Positions 13,975 through 22,476 of a stretch of DNA of 42,984 bases are shown here, piece by piece. The notes beneath the pieces are model-generated. The model was not told where the DNA came from and did not search any database. It saw only the letters and a list, made by a program, of their open reading frames with translations. The position numbers and the translations under genes were made by a program. The DNA lies in the IMG/VR virus record IMGVR_UViG_3300020469_000088, positions 1-42,984 of that record, one strand, 5' to 3'. The stretch is from a virus. Every line of letters starts with the position of its first letter. Within the stretch, counting starts at the first letter, position 1.

Positions 13975-15558
13975 ATGACTGAAATACCACACCAACCTTG
14001 TCCGTTTGTAGCCTGTGGCTCGTCTGACGCTTTTGCCTACAATACAGAAGGCTATGGCAAGTGTCACAGTTGCGGACAGGGATACCCTGCCAATAAGTCG
14101 CACGAAATATTTGACTGGGCAGAAGACAAGTACCCGAAGAAAGAAAGAGGAAACATGAGCGAATACATCCCGACCACAAAGACCATACCCACTACGGGTG
14201 ATGGCAAGTATGTTGACATGAGGGGCATCAAAGCCTCTACTATGGAAGACTACGGTGTTATGACCTTTGATACCACACAAGAGTACAAGTACCCTAGTGG
14301 TGGCGTTAAGGTTCGTAACCTAGTAGAGAAAGGCTTTTGGGCTAAGGACGGGTTCAAGGGTGACGAGTTGTTCGGTATGAACTTCTTCACCGCTGGATCA
14401 TCTAAGATGTTGACCATAACTGAGGGAGAGCTAGACGCCCTCTCTGTGTCGCAGATGCTTAAGTCTGGCACCTACACTAACCCTGTGGTGTCGTTGCCCT
14501 CTGCTACCCCCTCTAAGAAGCTGTGGGAGAACTGTAGTGAATGGATCAATAGCTTTGAGAAGATCATTATTAGTGTTGACGGGGATGAAGCTGGTAATGC
14601 TATTGCCACTAAAATATCAAAGCTGTTCCCCAACAAGACTTACAGGGTTTCGCATGACAAGTACAAAGATGCTAACGAGTTTCTACAAGCAGGGGCTGGA
14701 CAGGAGTTTAAGTCTGCTTGGTGGAACGCTAAGAAGTATGTTCCTGACAATGTTCTTAACACTGCTGATCAGTTCCTTAAGCTGTTTAGAGAAACTCCCG
14801 ACCATCAGTTTGTGCCTACAGGTATACAATCCCTTGACGACAAAATCATGGGACTCATGCAGGGTCACTTTACCGTCATTAAAGCACCCACTGGTATCGG
14901 CAAGACAGAGGTGATGCGGTTCTTAGAGTACAACCTGATACAACGTAACGTACCATTCGCCAGTTGGCACTTAGAGGAGACAAAGCTTAGGAGCCTCTTA
15001 GGGCTTGTTAGTTACTCTTTGGGTATGAATGTGACCCGAAGGGACTTGATCGACTCACAGGGTGCCACTGAGCAAGTAGAAGAGGCCATTAAGAAGATAG
15101 CTAAGAACGAATGTATCTATCAATTCTTCTTGGGTGATGGGCAGAGCACTGAGGAGTTGTGTGAGCAGATCAGATACTTTCGTGAGGCTTGTGATGTTCG
15201 GTATGTATTCTTTGAGCCCATCCAAGATGTAGTGTCGGGTAGGTCAGAGAGTTCTAAGGAAGAGTTGTTGTCGGATTTGTCTGTACGGTTGTCTAAGTTA
15301 GCAGCAGAACTTAATGTGGGTATCATTACTATCGCACACACTAATGATGACGGTGATCCTAAGTATTGTAAAATGATTGGACAAAGGGCTTCGGTTATTA
15401 TAGACTTGAGTCGTGACAGAGAAGCAGAAGACGAGCAGGAAAGAAACACAACGACCTTGAAGGTTGAGAAAAACCGCCCATGTAGTGAAGAGGGTTACGC
15501 TGGTTCTCTTCGGTTTAACATGGATACGTTTACATTACAGGAGTTGGACTATGGATAA
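13975..15558 (+). CDS. T7 gp4-like primase-helicase, probable dual start
   Basis: This would unwind the fork and make lagging-strand primers. In the 527-residue form a zinc motif uses C9, C14, C30 and C33. The TOPRIM primase core has T149-E150-G151 in ITEGELDALS and D202/D204 in VDGDEAGNA. The RecA-like helicase has Walker A PTGIGKT (305-311). I chose ATG at 13975 after AAAGGAG. A second ATG at 14155 (Met61), straight after the zinc domain, is preceded by AGAGGAAAC, the same context as the 5'-exonuclease start at 18754. This parallels T7 gp4A/gp4B, where an internal start yields a helicase lacking the zinc domain. Confidence 0.92.
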   Translation: MTEIPHQPCPFVACGSSDAFAYNTEGYGKCHSCGQGYPANKSHEIFDWAEDKYPKKERGNMSEYIPTTKTIPTTGDGKYVDMRGIKASTMEDYGVMTFDTTQEYKYPSGGVKVRNLVEKGFWAKDGFKGDELFGMNFFTAGSSKMLTITEGELDALSVSQMLKSGTYTNPVVSLPSATPSKKLWENCSEWINSFEKIIISVDGDEAGNAIATKISKLFPNKTYRVSHDKYKDANEFLQAGAGQEFKSAWWNAKKYVPDNVLNTADQFLKLFRETPDHQFVPTGIQSLDDKIMGLMQGHFTVIKAPTGIGKTEVMRFLEYNLIQRNVPFASWHLEETKLRSLLGLVSYSLGMNVTRRDLIDSQGATEQVEEAIKKIAKNECIYQFFLGDGQSTEELCEQIRYFREACDVRYVFFEPIQDVVSGRSESSKEELLSDLSVRLSKLAAELNVGIITIAHTNDDGDPKYCKMIGQRASVIIDLSRDREAEDEQERNTTTLKVEKNRPCSEEGYAGSLRFNMDTFTLQELDYG

Positions 15559-15787
15559 TACAGAAGAGTACTATAACTTTAACGAGGTTTACACAGTAAT
15601 AGTCCCGAAGGAAGAAGGGCCACAGGACATTATTGTTAGGCTTGGGTGTGACGATAAGTATGACTCCTCTGCTTGGACATTGCTAGGCGCATACGGTGAC
15701 ACAAGTGGTGAATGGATAGATATTACAGTAGAAGAATACTGCCAAGCTATAGAGTTAGTGCAGACAATACATAGGAGATTGATATAA
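15551..15787 (+). CDS. Small acidic hypothetical protein (78 aa)
   Basis: I chose ATG at 15551, with AGGAG 7 bases upstream, inside the last codons of the primase-helicase gene. The protein is acidic and beta-rich at first (YYNFNEVYTVIVPKEEGPQD) and ends in a helix (VEEYCQAIELVQTIHRRLI). No family is recognised. It sits between primase-helicase and polymerase and may be a replisome accessory, but that rests on position only. The next gene overlaps its stop (TAATG). Confidence 0.65.
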   Translation: MDNTEEYYNFNEVYTVIVPKEEGPQDIIVRLGCDDKYDSSAWTLLGAYGDTSGEWIDITVEEYCQAIELVQTIHRRLI

Positions 15788-16158
15788 TGCCAGAGCTAAA
15801 AGAAGACTCTAGTGAAAAAGCAGGTTGGGTTTATGTGGGCCGTAAGAAGAATGGGGAAGCTAAGTTTAGAAAGTATACTAATCAGACCCTAGAGCACGTT
15901 ACAAATTATCTGGACTCAAAAGGACTAACCTACTTTGTGTACGAAGATCAGTGCTTGATATTTATTTACAAAGTGAAGGAGCCAAAGAGTAGACATAGCC
16001 CTCGCTATTCTTACTACTACACCACTGGGCAGTGGGGTGGAACATCGAGACGCAAACACTACCACTCAGATGGTATTGAACACTTTGTTGAAAAGTACTA
16101 CAAAACTTATGACGAAGAGAAGGCATACTGGGATGCAAAAGAAGGAGGAGACACATGA
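15787..16158 (+). CDS. Hypothetical protein between helicase and polymerase (123 aa)
   Basis: The protein is basic and rich in Tyr, Lys and His (GRKKNGEAKFRKYTNQTLEH; SRHSPRYSYYYTTGQWGG). The middle contains an alternating beta segment (TYFVYEDQCLIFIYKVK) and the tail is helical and charged. I see no catalytic motif. The ATG overlaps the preceding stop, and its own stop overlaps the polymerase start (ATGA), so it is made together with replication proteins. Nucleic-acid binding is possible from its charge, nothing more. Confidence 0.65.
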   Translation: MPELKEDSSEKAGWVYVGRKKNGEAKFRKYTNQTLEHVTNYLDSKGLTYFVYEDQCLIFIYKVKEPKSRHSPRYSYYYTTGQWGGTSRRKHYHSDGIEHFVEKYYKTYDEEKAYWDAKEGGDT

Positions 16159-18011
16159 CTGTATTCGACATTGAAACTGATGGGTTCTTGGACAAGCTAA
16201 CCAAGATACACGTTGTAAGCTACAAGACACCTGACATGGTAGAGCCTGTGTCTATGTTTGACTACGATGAAATGCGTGAGTTCTTTCTGAGCCAAGATAC
16301 CCTGATCGGTCACTTCATTGTTGGCTTTGATGTTCCTGCAATCGAGAAGGTCTTAGGTATTACTATCAAAGCTAAGTTGATCGACACTCTAAGTGTTAGT
16401 TGGTATCTGTCGCCAGAGAGGGCCAGTCATGGTCTTGCATCTTATGGTGAAGACTTCGGGGTGCCTAAGCCTGTAGTAGATGACTGGGACAACTTGTCGC
16501 AGGATGATTATGCTCACCGTTGTCAGGAAGATGTAAAGATCAACTCTCGTCTGTGGTCGATACAGAACAAGAAGCTTGATCGTTTGTATCTAAATGATGC
16601 TAACAAGTTTAGGTTCTTAGACTATCTGACAACCAAAATGAGAACTGCCAGAGAGCAAGCTGACAATGGTTGGCGTCTTGATACAGCTAAAGCTAACGCC
16701 CTGTTAGTTGACTGGGAAGCAGCTAAGGCAGTTAAGGTCAATCAGTTGATCCAAGTTATGCCAGAAAAGCAGCATTGGGTTATGAAGCACAAGCCAGCAC
16801 TAGCTAGAATGACTTTAAAGAATGGTCTGCCATCTGCTCGTGCTACTAAGTGGTTTGAGCTTTTAGCGGAAGCTAAGTATCCGTTGACTACAGAGAGCTT
16901 ACGGGTGCTACAGAAGACTGATCCAGCTAACCCTAACTCTCCAGATCAGGTGAAGGATTGGCTGTTCTCTATGGGGTGGGAGCCCTGTACGTTTAACTTC
17001 GTTAAGGAAGGTGATGGTGTCAACATGGTAGAAAGGAAGATACCACAAATCCGCAAGGATGGTGAACTGTGTGCTAGTGTTAAACGTCTTATAGACGTCA
17101 ACGAAGGTGTAGCCCTACTAGATGGCCTCACTGTGTTGTCGCACCGTATTGGTATCATCAAATCGTTTATCTCCTGCGAGAAAGACGGGTTCCTCAAGGC
17201 TACCATCAGTGGTCTGACCAATACGTTTAGGTTCAAGCACTCACGCCCTTTGGTTAACTTACCCTCAGTGGACAAGCCTTACGGCGAGGACATTCGTAGC
17301 TGCTTGATTGCACGGGAAGGTATGACTTTATGTGGTGCTGATATGGTAAGCTTAGAGGATACTACTAAGCGTCACTACATGAAGCCCCTTGATCCTGACT
17401 ATGTTGAAGAAATGTCTAAGGACGGGTTTGACCCTCACCTTGACCTTGCTAAGTTTGCTGGTGCTGTAACACAAGAAGATATTGACAAACACAACTCTGG
17501 TGAAGTTAGCCTCAAATCGTTGCGTAAGAACTACAAGGTGGTTAACTACAGTGCTACATATGGCGTAGGAGCCCCTAAGCTGGCCCGTGAGACGGGTCTT
17601 ACACAAACGGCAGCATCTAACCTACTAGAAGCTTTTTGGGCTCGTAACTGGGCCGTACAGAAGGTGGCTAACCAAGCTAAGGTTAGAGAGTTGCACGGCA
17701 AGTCTTGGATACAAAACCCTGTGTCAAAGTTCTGGCATGTGTTGCGTAGTGATAAGGACAGGTTCAGTACACTAAACCAAAGTACAGGTGTCTATTGCTT
17801 TGATACTTGGGTTGGTTACGTCAGGGGTCATGGGGTTAAGATACTAGGTCAGTTCCATGACGAGATAATTGCAGAAATACCACAAGCAAAGGGGGATGAA
17901 CTGGCTAAAGACCTTAAAGACTGTATGAGATATGCCAATCAGGATGTTAACCTAAACATACCATTAGGTATCGACTATTCTTTTGGTAAAAATTATGCAG
18001 AAATTCACTAA
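16155..18011 (+). CDS. Family A DNA polymerase with 3'-5' exonuclease (T7-like)
   Basis: This is the replicative polymerase, 618 residues against about 700 in T7. Exonuclease residues are D5 and E7 (DIET), D59 (GFDVP) and D126. Polymerase motif A has D396 and E401 (GADMVSLED). The O-helix has R457, K461, Y465 and Y469-G470 with the exact four-residue spacing of the family. Motif C is H568-D569-E570 (FHDE). The residue equivalent to E. coli Phe762 is Tyr465, as in T7, a state reported for mainly virulent phages with high-throughput replication. AGGAGGAG precedes the ATG, which overlaps the previous stop. Confidence 0.95.
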   Translation: MTVFDIETDGFLDKLTKIHVVSYKTPDMVEPVSMFDYDEMREFFLSQDTLIGHFIVGFDVPAIEKVLGITIKAKLIDTLSVSWYLSPERASHGLASYGEDFGVPKPVVDDWDNLSQDDYAHRCQEDVKINSRLWSIQNKKLDRLYLNDANKFRFLDYLTTKMRTAREQADNGWRLDTAKANALLVDWEAAKAVKVNQLIQVMPEKQHWVMKHKPALARMTLKNGLPSARATKWFELLAEAKYPLTTESLRVLQKTDPANPNSPDQVKDWLFSMGWEPCTFNFVKEGDGVNMVERKIPQIRKDGELCASVKRLIDVNEGVALLDGLTVLSHRIGIIKSFISCEKDGFLKATISGLTNTFRFKHSRPLVNLPSVDKPYGEDIRSCLIAREGMTLCGADMVSLEDTTKRHYMKPLDPDYVEEMSKDGFDPHLDLAKFAGAVTQEDIDKHNSGEVSLKSLRKNYKVVNYSATYGVGAPKLARETGLTQTAASNLLEAFWARNWAVQKVANQAKVRELHGKSWIQNPVSKFWHVLRSDKDRFSTLNQSTGVYCFDTWVGYVRGHGVKILGQFHDEIIAEIPQAKGDELAKDLKDCMRYANQDVNLNIPLGIDYSFGKNYAEIH

Positions 18012-18017
18012 AGGGGG

Positions 18018-18045
18018 TTGAAAGATAGACTTTCGATCCTATATA
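18018..18045 (+). promoter_or_regulatory. Candidate promoter for the ssDNA-binding protein gene
   Basis: TTGAAA (18018-18023), a 16-base spacer and TATATA (18040-18045) lie in the 62-base gap between polymerase and ssDNA-binding protein, one of few gaps in this operon. GAAAG...CTTTC in the same place could also form a small hairpin. An extra promoter would fit the high demand for the binding protein. Confidence 0.4.
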
Positions 18046-18073
18046 CACTAAACCTCATATAAAGGAATGTAAA

Positions 18074-18574
18074 ATGAGTAAGGCAAAAGCAAGAGTTATC
18101 GTGATGAAGGGTTTCGTAGAGTACGCACGGGTCTTCAAGGAAAACATGGATAGCAACCCTGACTTTCACCCGACAGGTCAGTTTAATATGAACTTCTATC
18201 CAGAGACAGAAGCTGATTTGCAAATGTACTGGGATGCTGGTGTGGCAGAGGAGTTTCGGGGCCACAAACGTCTTAAAGACCCACGGTCAGGTGATGGCTA
18301 TGGTATTGGTCAATACATTCGTCTCAAGCGTGACAATGTAAACCCTATCGCAGAGACACTGGGGGGTGCTCCGCAAGTGGTTAACTGGTCTGGTGACGAG
18401 TTGACTAAGGGTTCTAACTGGTCTTTCTCTGACGGAGAACTCGGCAACGGTACTAAGGTGCAAGTTAAGGTCACTGTCTATGGTGAAGGTGATCGTACAG
18501 GACACCGTATTGATAAGATCGGTGTGATTAACTTGGTGGAGTATCAGTCTACTGTAACAGAGGATGGCTTCTAA
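18074..18574 (+). CDS. Single-stranded DNA-binding protein (T7 gp2.5-like)
   Basis: This 166-residue protein resembles the ssDNA-binding proteins found beside T7-like polymerases in marine phages. Recognisable parts are the short start KARVIVMKGFVEYARVFKEN, then GQFNMNFYPE, GYGIGQYIRLKRDN, a GGAPQVVNW turn and a basic, Gly-rich beta segment (GNGTKVQVKVTVYGEG). The C-terminus is mildly acidic and ends in Phe (TVTEDGF), like the acidic, aromatic-ended tail that gp2.5 uses to contact polymerase and helicase. AAAGGAATG precedes the start. Confidence 0.75.
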   Translation: MSKAKARVIVMKGFVEYARVFKENMDSNPDFHPTGQFNMNFYPETEADLQMYWDAGVAEEFRGHKRLKDPRSGDGYGIGQYIRLKRDNVNPIAETLGGAPQVVNWSGDELTKGSNWSFSDGELGNGTKVQVKVTVYGEGDRTGHRIDKIGVINLVEYQSTVTEDGF

Positions 18575-18769
18575 GTGAAGCTTATCACTCTTAGCCAAGA
18601 AGCATGGGGGCCTGACGATAAACGTGAGGCTTCCTATTCATCCTCTAATGTAGAGACAATCGAGGACTTCCTAGATCATTGTCAAAACGTGGCTAGGGTT
18701 GCAGGGTTCGGAGATTTAGCTATAGGGTCCAAGGTTATGAATGGAGAGGAAACATGGTCCCAGTTTTAA
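18575..18769 (+). CDS. Small hypothetical protein (64 aa)
   Basis: A GTG start directly follows the stop of the ssDNA-binding protein gene, with GAGG about 12 bases upstream, so translation is probably re-initiation. The acidic product (LSQEAWGPDDKREASYSSSN, then IEDFLDHCQNVARVAGFGDL) overlaps the start of the 5'-exonuclease gene by 16 bases. No family is recognised. A replisome-linked role is possible from context only. Confidence 0.55.
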   Translation: MKLITLSQEAWGPDDKREASYSSSNVETIEDFLDHCQNVARVAGFGDLAIGSKVMNGEETWSQF

Positions 18770-19494
18770 AGACTATCGTGGATGGCGACATAGTGGCATA
18801 CCGTGCCGCCGCCCACAAAGTAGAGGCAGATGGTGTAAAGCGTGAGTGTACTGAAATAGAAGCACTAGAGTATACTAATGCTTTTATGAAGGAGATTCTT
18901 GCAGAGTGTTCGTTCTATAATGAGACTGGCGACTACTCTGTTTATCTCACGGGTAAAGGTAACTTTCGTTTCGATATTGCCAAGACTGCGGTCTACAAAG
19001 GAAACAGAAGTGACAAACCCAAGCCTAATCACTTACAGTCAGTCCGTAAGTATCTGTCTGACGAGTGGGGTGCTATAACCTCAGAGGGTGAAGAAGCTGA
19101 CGATCTAATAGCTATTGATTCTGCTAAGACAGGTTACAAAGCCTGTGTAGCTAGTGTTGATAAAGATATGCTACAGATCAAGGGCCTTCACTATAACCTA
19201 ACTAAGAAGACCTTTACTCTGATGGATCACTTTGATGGGTTGCATTGGTTCTATAAGCAAATACTTATGGGTGATGCAGCAGACAACATCAAAGGGCTTT
19301 ACAAAATTGGCCCTGTAAAAGCAGAGGACATGCTAGTTCACTGTAATAACGAGAAGGAGTTATATCAGACCGTGGTACATAGGTACGATGGTGACGAAGA
19401 AAGGGTACTAGAGAATGCCCGACTACTCTGGCTCAGACGAACGGAAGGGGAGATATGGGAACCGCCGCATCATCGAAAGCCAAAGGCCGCTTAG
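18754..19494 (+). CDS. 5'-3' exonuclease / flap endonuclease (T7 gp6-like)
   Basis: This enzyme removes RNA primers and degrades DNA from 5' ends. Metal-binding acids of the 5'-nuclease family are visible: D10 and D12 in VDGDIVAY, E113-E114 and D116-D117 in GEEADDLIA, D136 and D138 in SVDKDML, and D174 and D177 in MGDAADNIKG. A helix-three-turn-helix follows (GLYKIGPVKAEDML). At 246 residues it is a short stand-alone form. GAGAGGAAAC precedes the ATG. It overlaps the next gene, an endonuclease, by 40 bases. Confidence 0.9.
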   Translation: MVPVLKTIVDGDIVAYRAAAHKVEADGVKRECTEIEALEYTNAFMKEILAECSFYNETGDYSVYLTGKGNFRFDIAKTAVYKGNRSDKPKPNHLQSVRKYLSDEWGAITSEGEEADDLIAIDSAKTGYKACVASVDKDMLQIKGLHYNLTKKTFTLMDHFDGLHWFYKQILMGDAADNIKGLYKIGPVKAEDMLVHCNNEKELYQTVVHRYDGDEERVLENARLLWLRRTEGEIWEPPHHRKPKAA

Positions 19495-19802
19495 GTCAGC
19501 AGGAGATAAGAGACAAGATACTGAAAGCCTTTCCAGAACTAGAACCTGACGATGTTAGGTCAACGGCTATGGGCCAACAAGGAGAGGACATACAGTTGAG
19601 CCCAAGGGCAAGAGAGCTTATCCCTATCTCTGCTGAGGTAAAGCGCAGAAAGAACTTGAAGACTATCTATGACTTTGTTGATCAAGCCAAACAGGGTGGT
19701 GAGTATGAGCCAGTAGTTTTCTTTAGAGCAGACCGACAAGAGTGGCTAGTAATAACTAAACTAGATCACTATATAGACTTAATCAAAGGATGGAAGAAAT
19801 GA
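19455..19802 (+). CDS. Putative PD-(D/E)xK endonuclease (resolvase-like)
   Basis: The 115-residue protein has E17, D45 (GEDIQLSP) and E61-x-K63 (SAEVKRRKN) in the order and spacing of the PD-(D/E)xK nuclease core. A conserved-looking SP.AR...P..AE.K block and a basic, aromatic end (EWLVITKLDHYIDLIKGWKK) complete the pattern. A small nuclease here, beside exonuclease and polymerase, could take the place of the T7 gp3 junction resolvase. AAGGGGAGAT precedes the ATG. The exact substrate is not deducible. Confidence 0.65.
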   Translation: MGTAASSKAKGRLGQQEIRDKILKAFPELEPDDVRSTAMGQQGEDIQLSPRARELIPISAEVKRRKNLKTIYDFVDQAKQGGEYEPVVFFRADRQEWLVITKLDHYIDLIKGWKK

Positions 19803-19978
19803 CGATAACTAAATTACTAGGTGAACCCAGAGTAGATGAACGTGGCTTAAGTAAAGTTCTTGTCGAGTATCTAGGTAAACCCTTAGACATGACCTTAGCA
19901 GATTACTCTGTAAAAGCGGTTGTAGAGCATTTTAAGCACTCAGACACGCCTTACATTTTTGGCTACGAAGGTGCCTAA
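19799..19978 (+). CDS. Small hypothetical protein (59 aa)
   Basis: I chose ATG at 19799, which overlaps the preceding stop (ATGA) and has AAAGGA 8 bases upstream. An in-frame ATG at 19790 sits on that ribosome site and is unlikely. The product (ITKLLGEPRVDERGLSKVLV, then LADYSVKAVVEHFKH) looks like a small alpha/beta protein. No family is recognised. Its stop overlaps the next ATG. Confidence 0.6.
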   Translation: MTITKLLGEPRVDERGLSKVLVEYLGKPLDMTLADYSVKAVVEHFKHSDTPYIFGYEGA

Positions 19979-20139
19979 TGTCTGTATACCATGATGACCA
20001 TGAGTTACTTGGTGTTGTGGAAAACTTTGGGCTACTTCAATTAATGTTAGACGCAGGTTTGACTGAGGACGAAGTAGCCCTTCACTTGCACCACACAGGT
20101 TTAATAGACCTAGATGAATACTTGGACGAGGATTACTAA
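19978..20139 (+). CDS. Very small acidic protein (53 aa)
   Basis: ATG at 19978 overlaps the previous stop (TAATG) and opens 53 codons to TAA at 20139. The product is acidic and Leu-rich (MSVYHDDHELLGVVENFGLL, then MLDAGLTEDEVALHLHHTGL, ending DLDEYLDEDY), probably all-helical; the LTEDEVALHL part looks like a small helical repeat. No function is assigned. A one-base gap separates it from the MazG-like gene, whose ribosome site lies within it. Confidence 0.6.
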   Translation: MSVYHDDHELLGVVENFGLLQLMLDAGLTEDEVALHLHHTGLIDLDEYLDEDY

Positions 20140-20140
20140 G

Positions 20141-20575
20141 ATGATTACACAAGATGACATAGATGCCTTCTTGGATATGGCACAGGATGAAATTAAGGAT
20201 TTTCATATATTCCCAGATGCAACACCACAAGAGATGGTTACACAGTTCGTAGACCACATGGGACAACCTATGGACAAGGAGTATAAGCTAGGGTCTGACC
20301 TAGAAGACTTTAGGTTTGCCTTGATACGGGAAGAGTTTTACGAGGTTGTAGACGAAACAACTCCCCAAGCTAGGCTCAAGGAGTTGGCTGATCTATTATA
20401 TGTAATCTATGGTTATGCAGTCACATTCGGATGGGACTTAGACGAAGCCTTTAGGAGAGTGCATGAGTCGAATATGTCTAAGCTAGGGGATGACGGTAAG
20501 CCAATTAAGGACAAAAACGGCAAGGTTATGAAAGGCCCCCGATATAAAAAACCTAACTTGAAGGATTTAGTATGA
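20141..20575 (+). CDS. MazG-like nucleotide pyrophosphohydrolase
   Basis: The 144-residue protein has the all-alpha NTP pyrophosphatase pattern: acidic residues in FALIREEFYEVVDE (an ExxE-type metal site), then KELADLLYVIYGYAVTFGWD, and DEAFRRVHESNMSKL with a phage-typical DDGKP.KD..GK.MKGP tail. MazG relatives hydrolyse NTPs or dNTPs and may tune nucleotide pools or alarmone levels during infection. I chose ATG at 20141 (GAGGATTACTAAG upstream). It sits directly before the RNR gene, overlapping it by four bases (ATGA), which fits a role in nucleotide metabolism. Confidence 0.85.
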   Translation: MITQDDIDAFLDMAQDEIKDFHIFPDATPQEMVTQFVDHMGQPMDKEYKLGSDLEDFRFALIREEFYEVVDETTPQARLKELADLLYVIYGYAVTFGWDLDEAFRRVHESNMSKLGDDGKPIKDKNGKVMKGPRYKKPNLKDLV

Positions 20576-22476
20576 ACAATTATCTACCAACAGACTACCA
20601 GACTTTTATTGCCACCAGTCGTTACGCTCGTTGGCTTGAAGGTTTAGGTCGTCGTGAAACATGGGGGGAGACAGTTAGCCGTTATGTGTCTAATATACTA
20701 TCTCCCCACCTATCTAATGACCCTGATGTTATGAACGAGGTTGAGGCAGCTATTCTCAGCCTGTCTGTCATGCCAAGTATGAGGTCACTTATGACTGCTG
20801 GTGTTGCTGCAAATAGAGACAACACCTGTATGTATAACTGTAGCTATTTACCCGTAGATGATCCTAAGTCTTTCGATGAGGCGATGTTCATCCTCCTTTG
20901 CGGGACGGGGGTTGGTTTCAGTGTTGAGCGTCAGTTCATCACTAAACTCCCTGATGTTCCTCCTCTTTTCGAGAGTGAAACGACTGTCGTCATCAAGGAC
21001 AGCAAGGAAGGATGGGCTAAGGGTCTTAGACAAGTGTTGGCACTCCTATGGGCTGGTGAGGTTCCTAAGTGGGATGTGTCTAAAGTTAGACCTGCTGGTG
21101 CTAGGCTTAAGACGTTTGGTGGTCGTGCTAGTGGTCCTGCTCCTTTGGTTGATTTGTTTAACTTTGCTGTTACTACATTTAAAGCTGCACAGGGGCGTAG
21201 GCTGTCCAGCATTGAGTGTCATGACCTAATGTGTAAGATTGGTGAAGTTGTCGTTGTAGGGGGCGTTAGACGCTCTGCTATGATCTCTTTAAGCAACCTA
21301 TCAGATGATCGTATGCGTTACGCTAAATCTGGGGATTGGTGGAAAACCGAACAACAAAGAGGCCTAGCTAATAATTCTGTAGCTTATACAGAAAAACCAG
21401 ACAGTATGTCATTCATGCGTGAGTGGACTGCACTAATGGAGAGTGGTAGTGGAGAACGGGGAATATTCAACAGACAAGCGTCAGTTAGACAAGCACAAAA
21501 AAATGGACGTAGAGAGTCTGGCTATGAGTTCGGAACAAACCCATGTTCGGAAATCATTCTTAGGCCGAATCAGTTCTGTAATCTTACGGAAGTTGTCATC
21601 CGTGCTAACGACAGTGTGGAAGACCTTGCAAGAAAAGTCCGCATTGCAACTATACTTGGGACTATACAGTCCACCTACACCCACTTTCCATATCTGCGAA
21701 AGGTGTGGTCAACGAATACCGAAGCCGAAAGGTTGCTCGGTGTGTCACTCACGGGGATAATGGACAACAAGCTAATGACATTGGCTAATGAAGGTCTGTC
21801 AGAAACATTGGAGCATTTAAGGGATGTGGCTATTTCTACTAACGCTGAGTGGGCTGACCGTCTTGGTGTCCCTCATAGCACTGCTATTACTTGTGTCAAG
21901 CCCAGTGGAACAGTTTCCCAACTGGTTGACTCATCTTCTGGCATTCATGCTCGTCACAGTCCCTATTATATCCGTACTGTGCGTGGTGATAACAAAGACC
22001 CCCTGACACAGTTTATGATTGATCAGGGTATTCCTAATGAGCCTGACGTAATGAAGCCCGATGCTACCACAGTGTTTAGCTTTCCTATGCGTTCTCCTCT
22101 GGGTGCTATCCATACTGCTGACATGACTGCTATAGAACAGTTAGAGATGTGGTTGATGTATCAACGACACTGGTGTGAGCATAAGCCTAGTGTTACGATT
22201 AACGTCAAGAAGGCGGAGTGGCTAGAGGTAGGTGCCTTCGTATACAAACACTTTGATGAAATGTCAGGTGTATCGTTCTTACCTTTTGATGAACACACGT
22301 ATCAACAAGCACCTTACCAAGAGTGTGACAAAGATCACTATCACGAGGTTGTAGAGACCTCGCCTAACAGCATTGACTGGACTAAGCTGTCTAACTATGA
22401 AGTAGAGGACAACACCAGCGGTATGCAGACTATGGCCTGTACTGGTGATGTGTGTGAGATGGTGGACATTACATAA
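20572..22476 (+). CDS. nrdJ: Class II (adenosylcobalamin-dependent) ribonucleotide reductase, monomeric
   Basis: This makes deoxyribonucleotides from host ribonucleotides using a B12 radical. The 634-residue protein has the active-site motif N323-P-C325-S-E327, partner cysteines C90 (or C86) and C336, and the C-terminal C623-x4-C628 pair that re-reduces the site. Its size and features (RDNTCMYNCSYLP; GTGVGFSVER; CVKPSGTVSQL) match the monomeric Lactobacillus-type enzyme, which reduces triphosphates. The phage thus depends on host or environmental cobalamin, and needs neither oxygen nor a second subunit. It is translationally coupled to mazG. Confidence 0.95.
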   Translation: MNNYLPTDYQTFIATSRYARWLEGLGRRETWGETVSRYVSNILSPHLSNDPDVMNEVEAAILSLSVMPSMRSLMTAGVAANRDNTCMYNCSYLPVDDPKSFDEAMFILLCGTGVGFSVERQFITKLPDVPPLFESETTVVIKDSKEGWAKGLRQVLALLWAGEVPKWDVSKVRPAGARLKTFGGRASGPAPLVDLFNFAVTTFKAAQGRRLSSIECHDLMCKIGEVVVVGGVRRSAMISLSNLSDDRMRYAKSGDWWKTEQQRGLANNSVAYTEKPDSMSFMREWTALMESGSGERGIFNRQASVRQAQKNGRRESGYEFGTNPCSEIILRPNQFCNLTEVVIRANDSVEDLARKVRIATILGTIQSTYTHFPYLRKVWSTNTEAERLLGVSLTGIMDNKLMTLANEGLSETLEHLRDVAISTNAEWADRLGVPHSTAITCVKPSGTVSQLVDSSSGIHARHSPYYIRTVRGDNKDPLTQFMIDQGIPNEPDVMKPDATTVFSFPMRSPLGAIHTADMTAIEQLEMWLMYQRHWCEHKPSVTINVKKAEWLEVGAFVYKHFDEMSGVSFLPFDEHTYQQAPYQECDKDHYHEVVETSPNSIDWTKLSNYEVEDNTSGMQTMACTGDVCEMVDIT

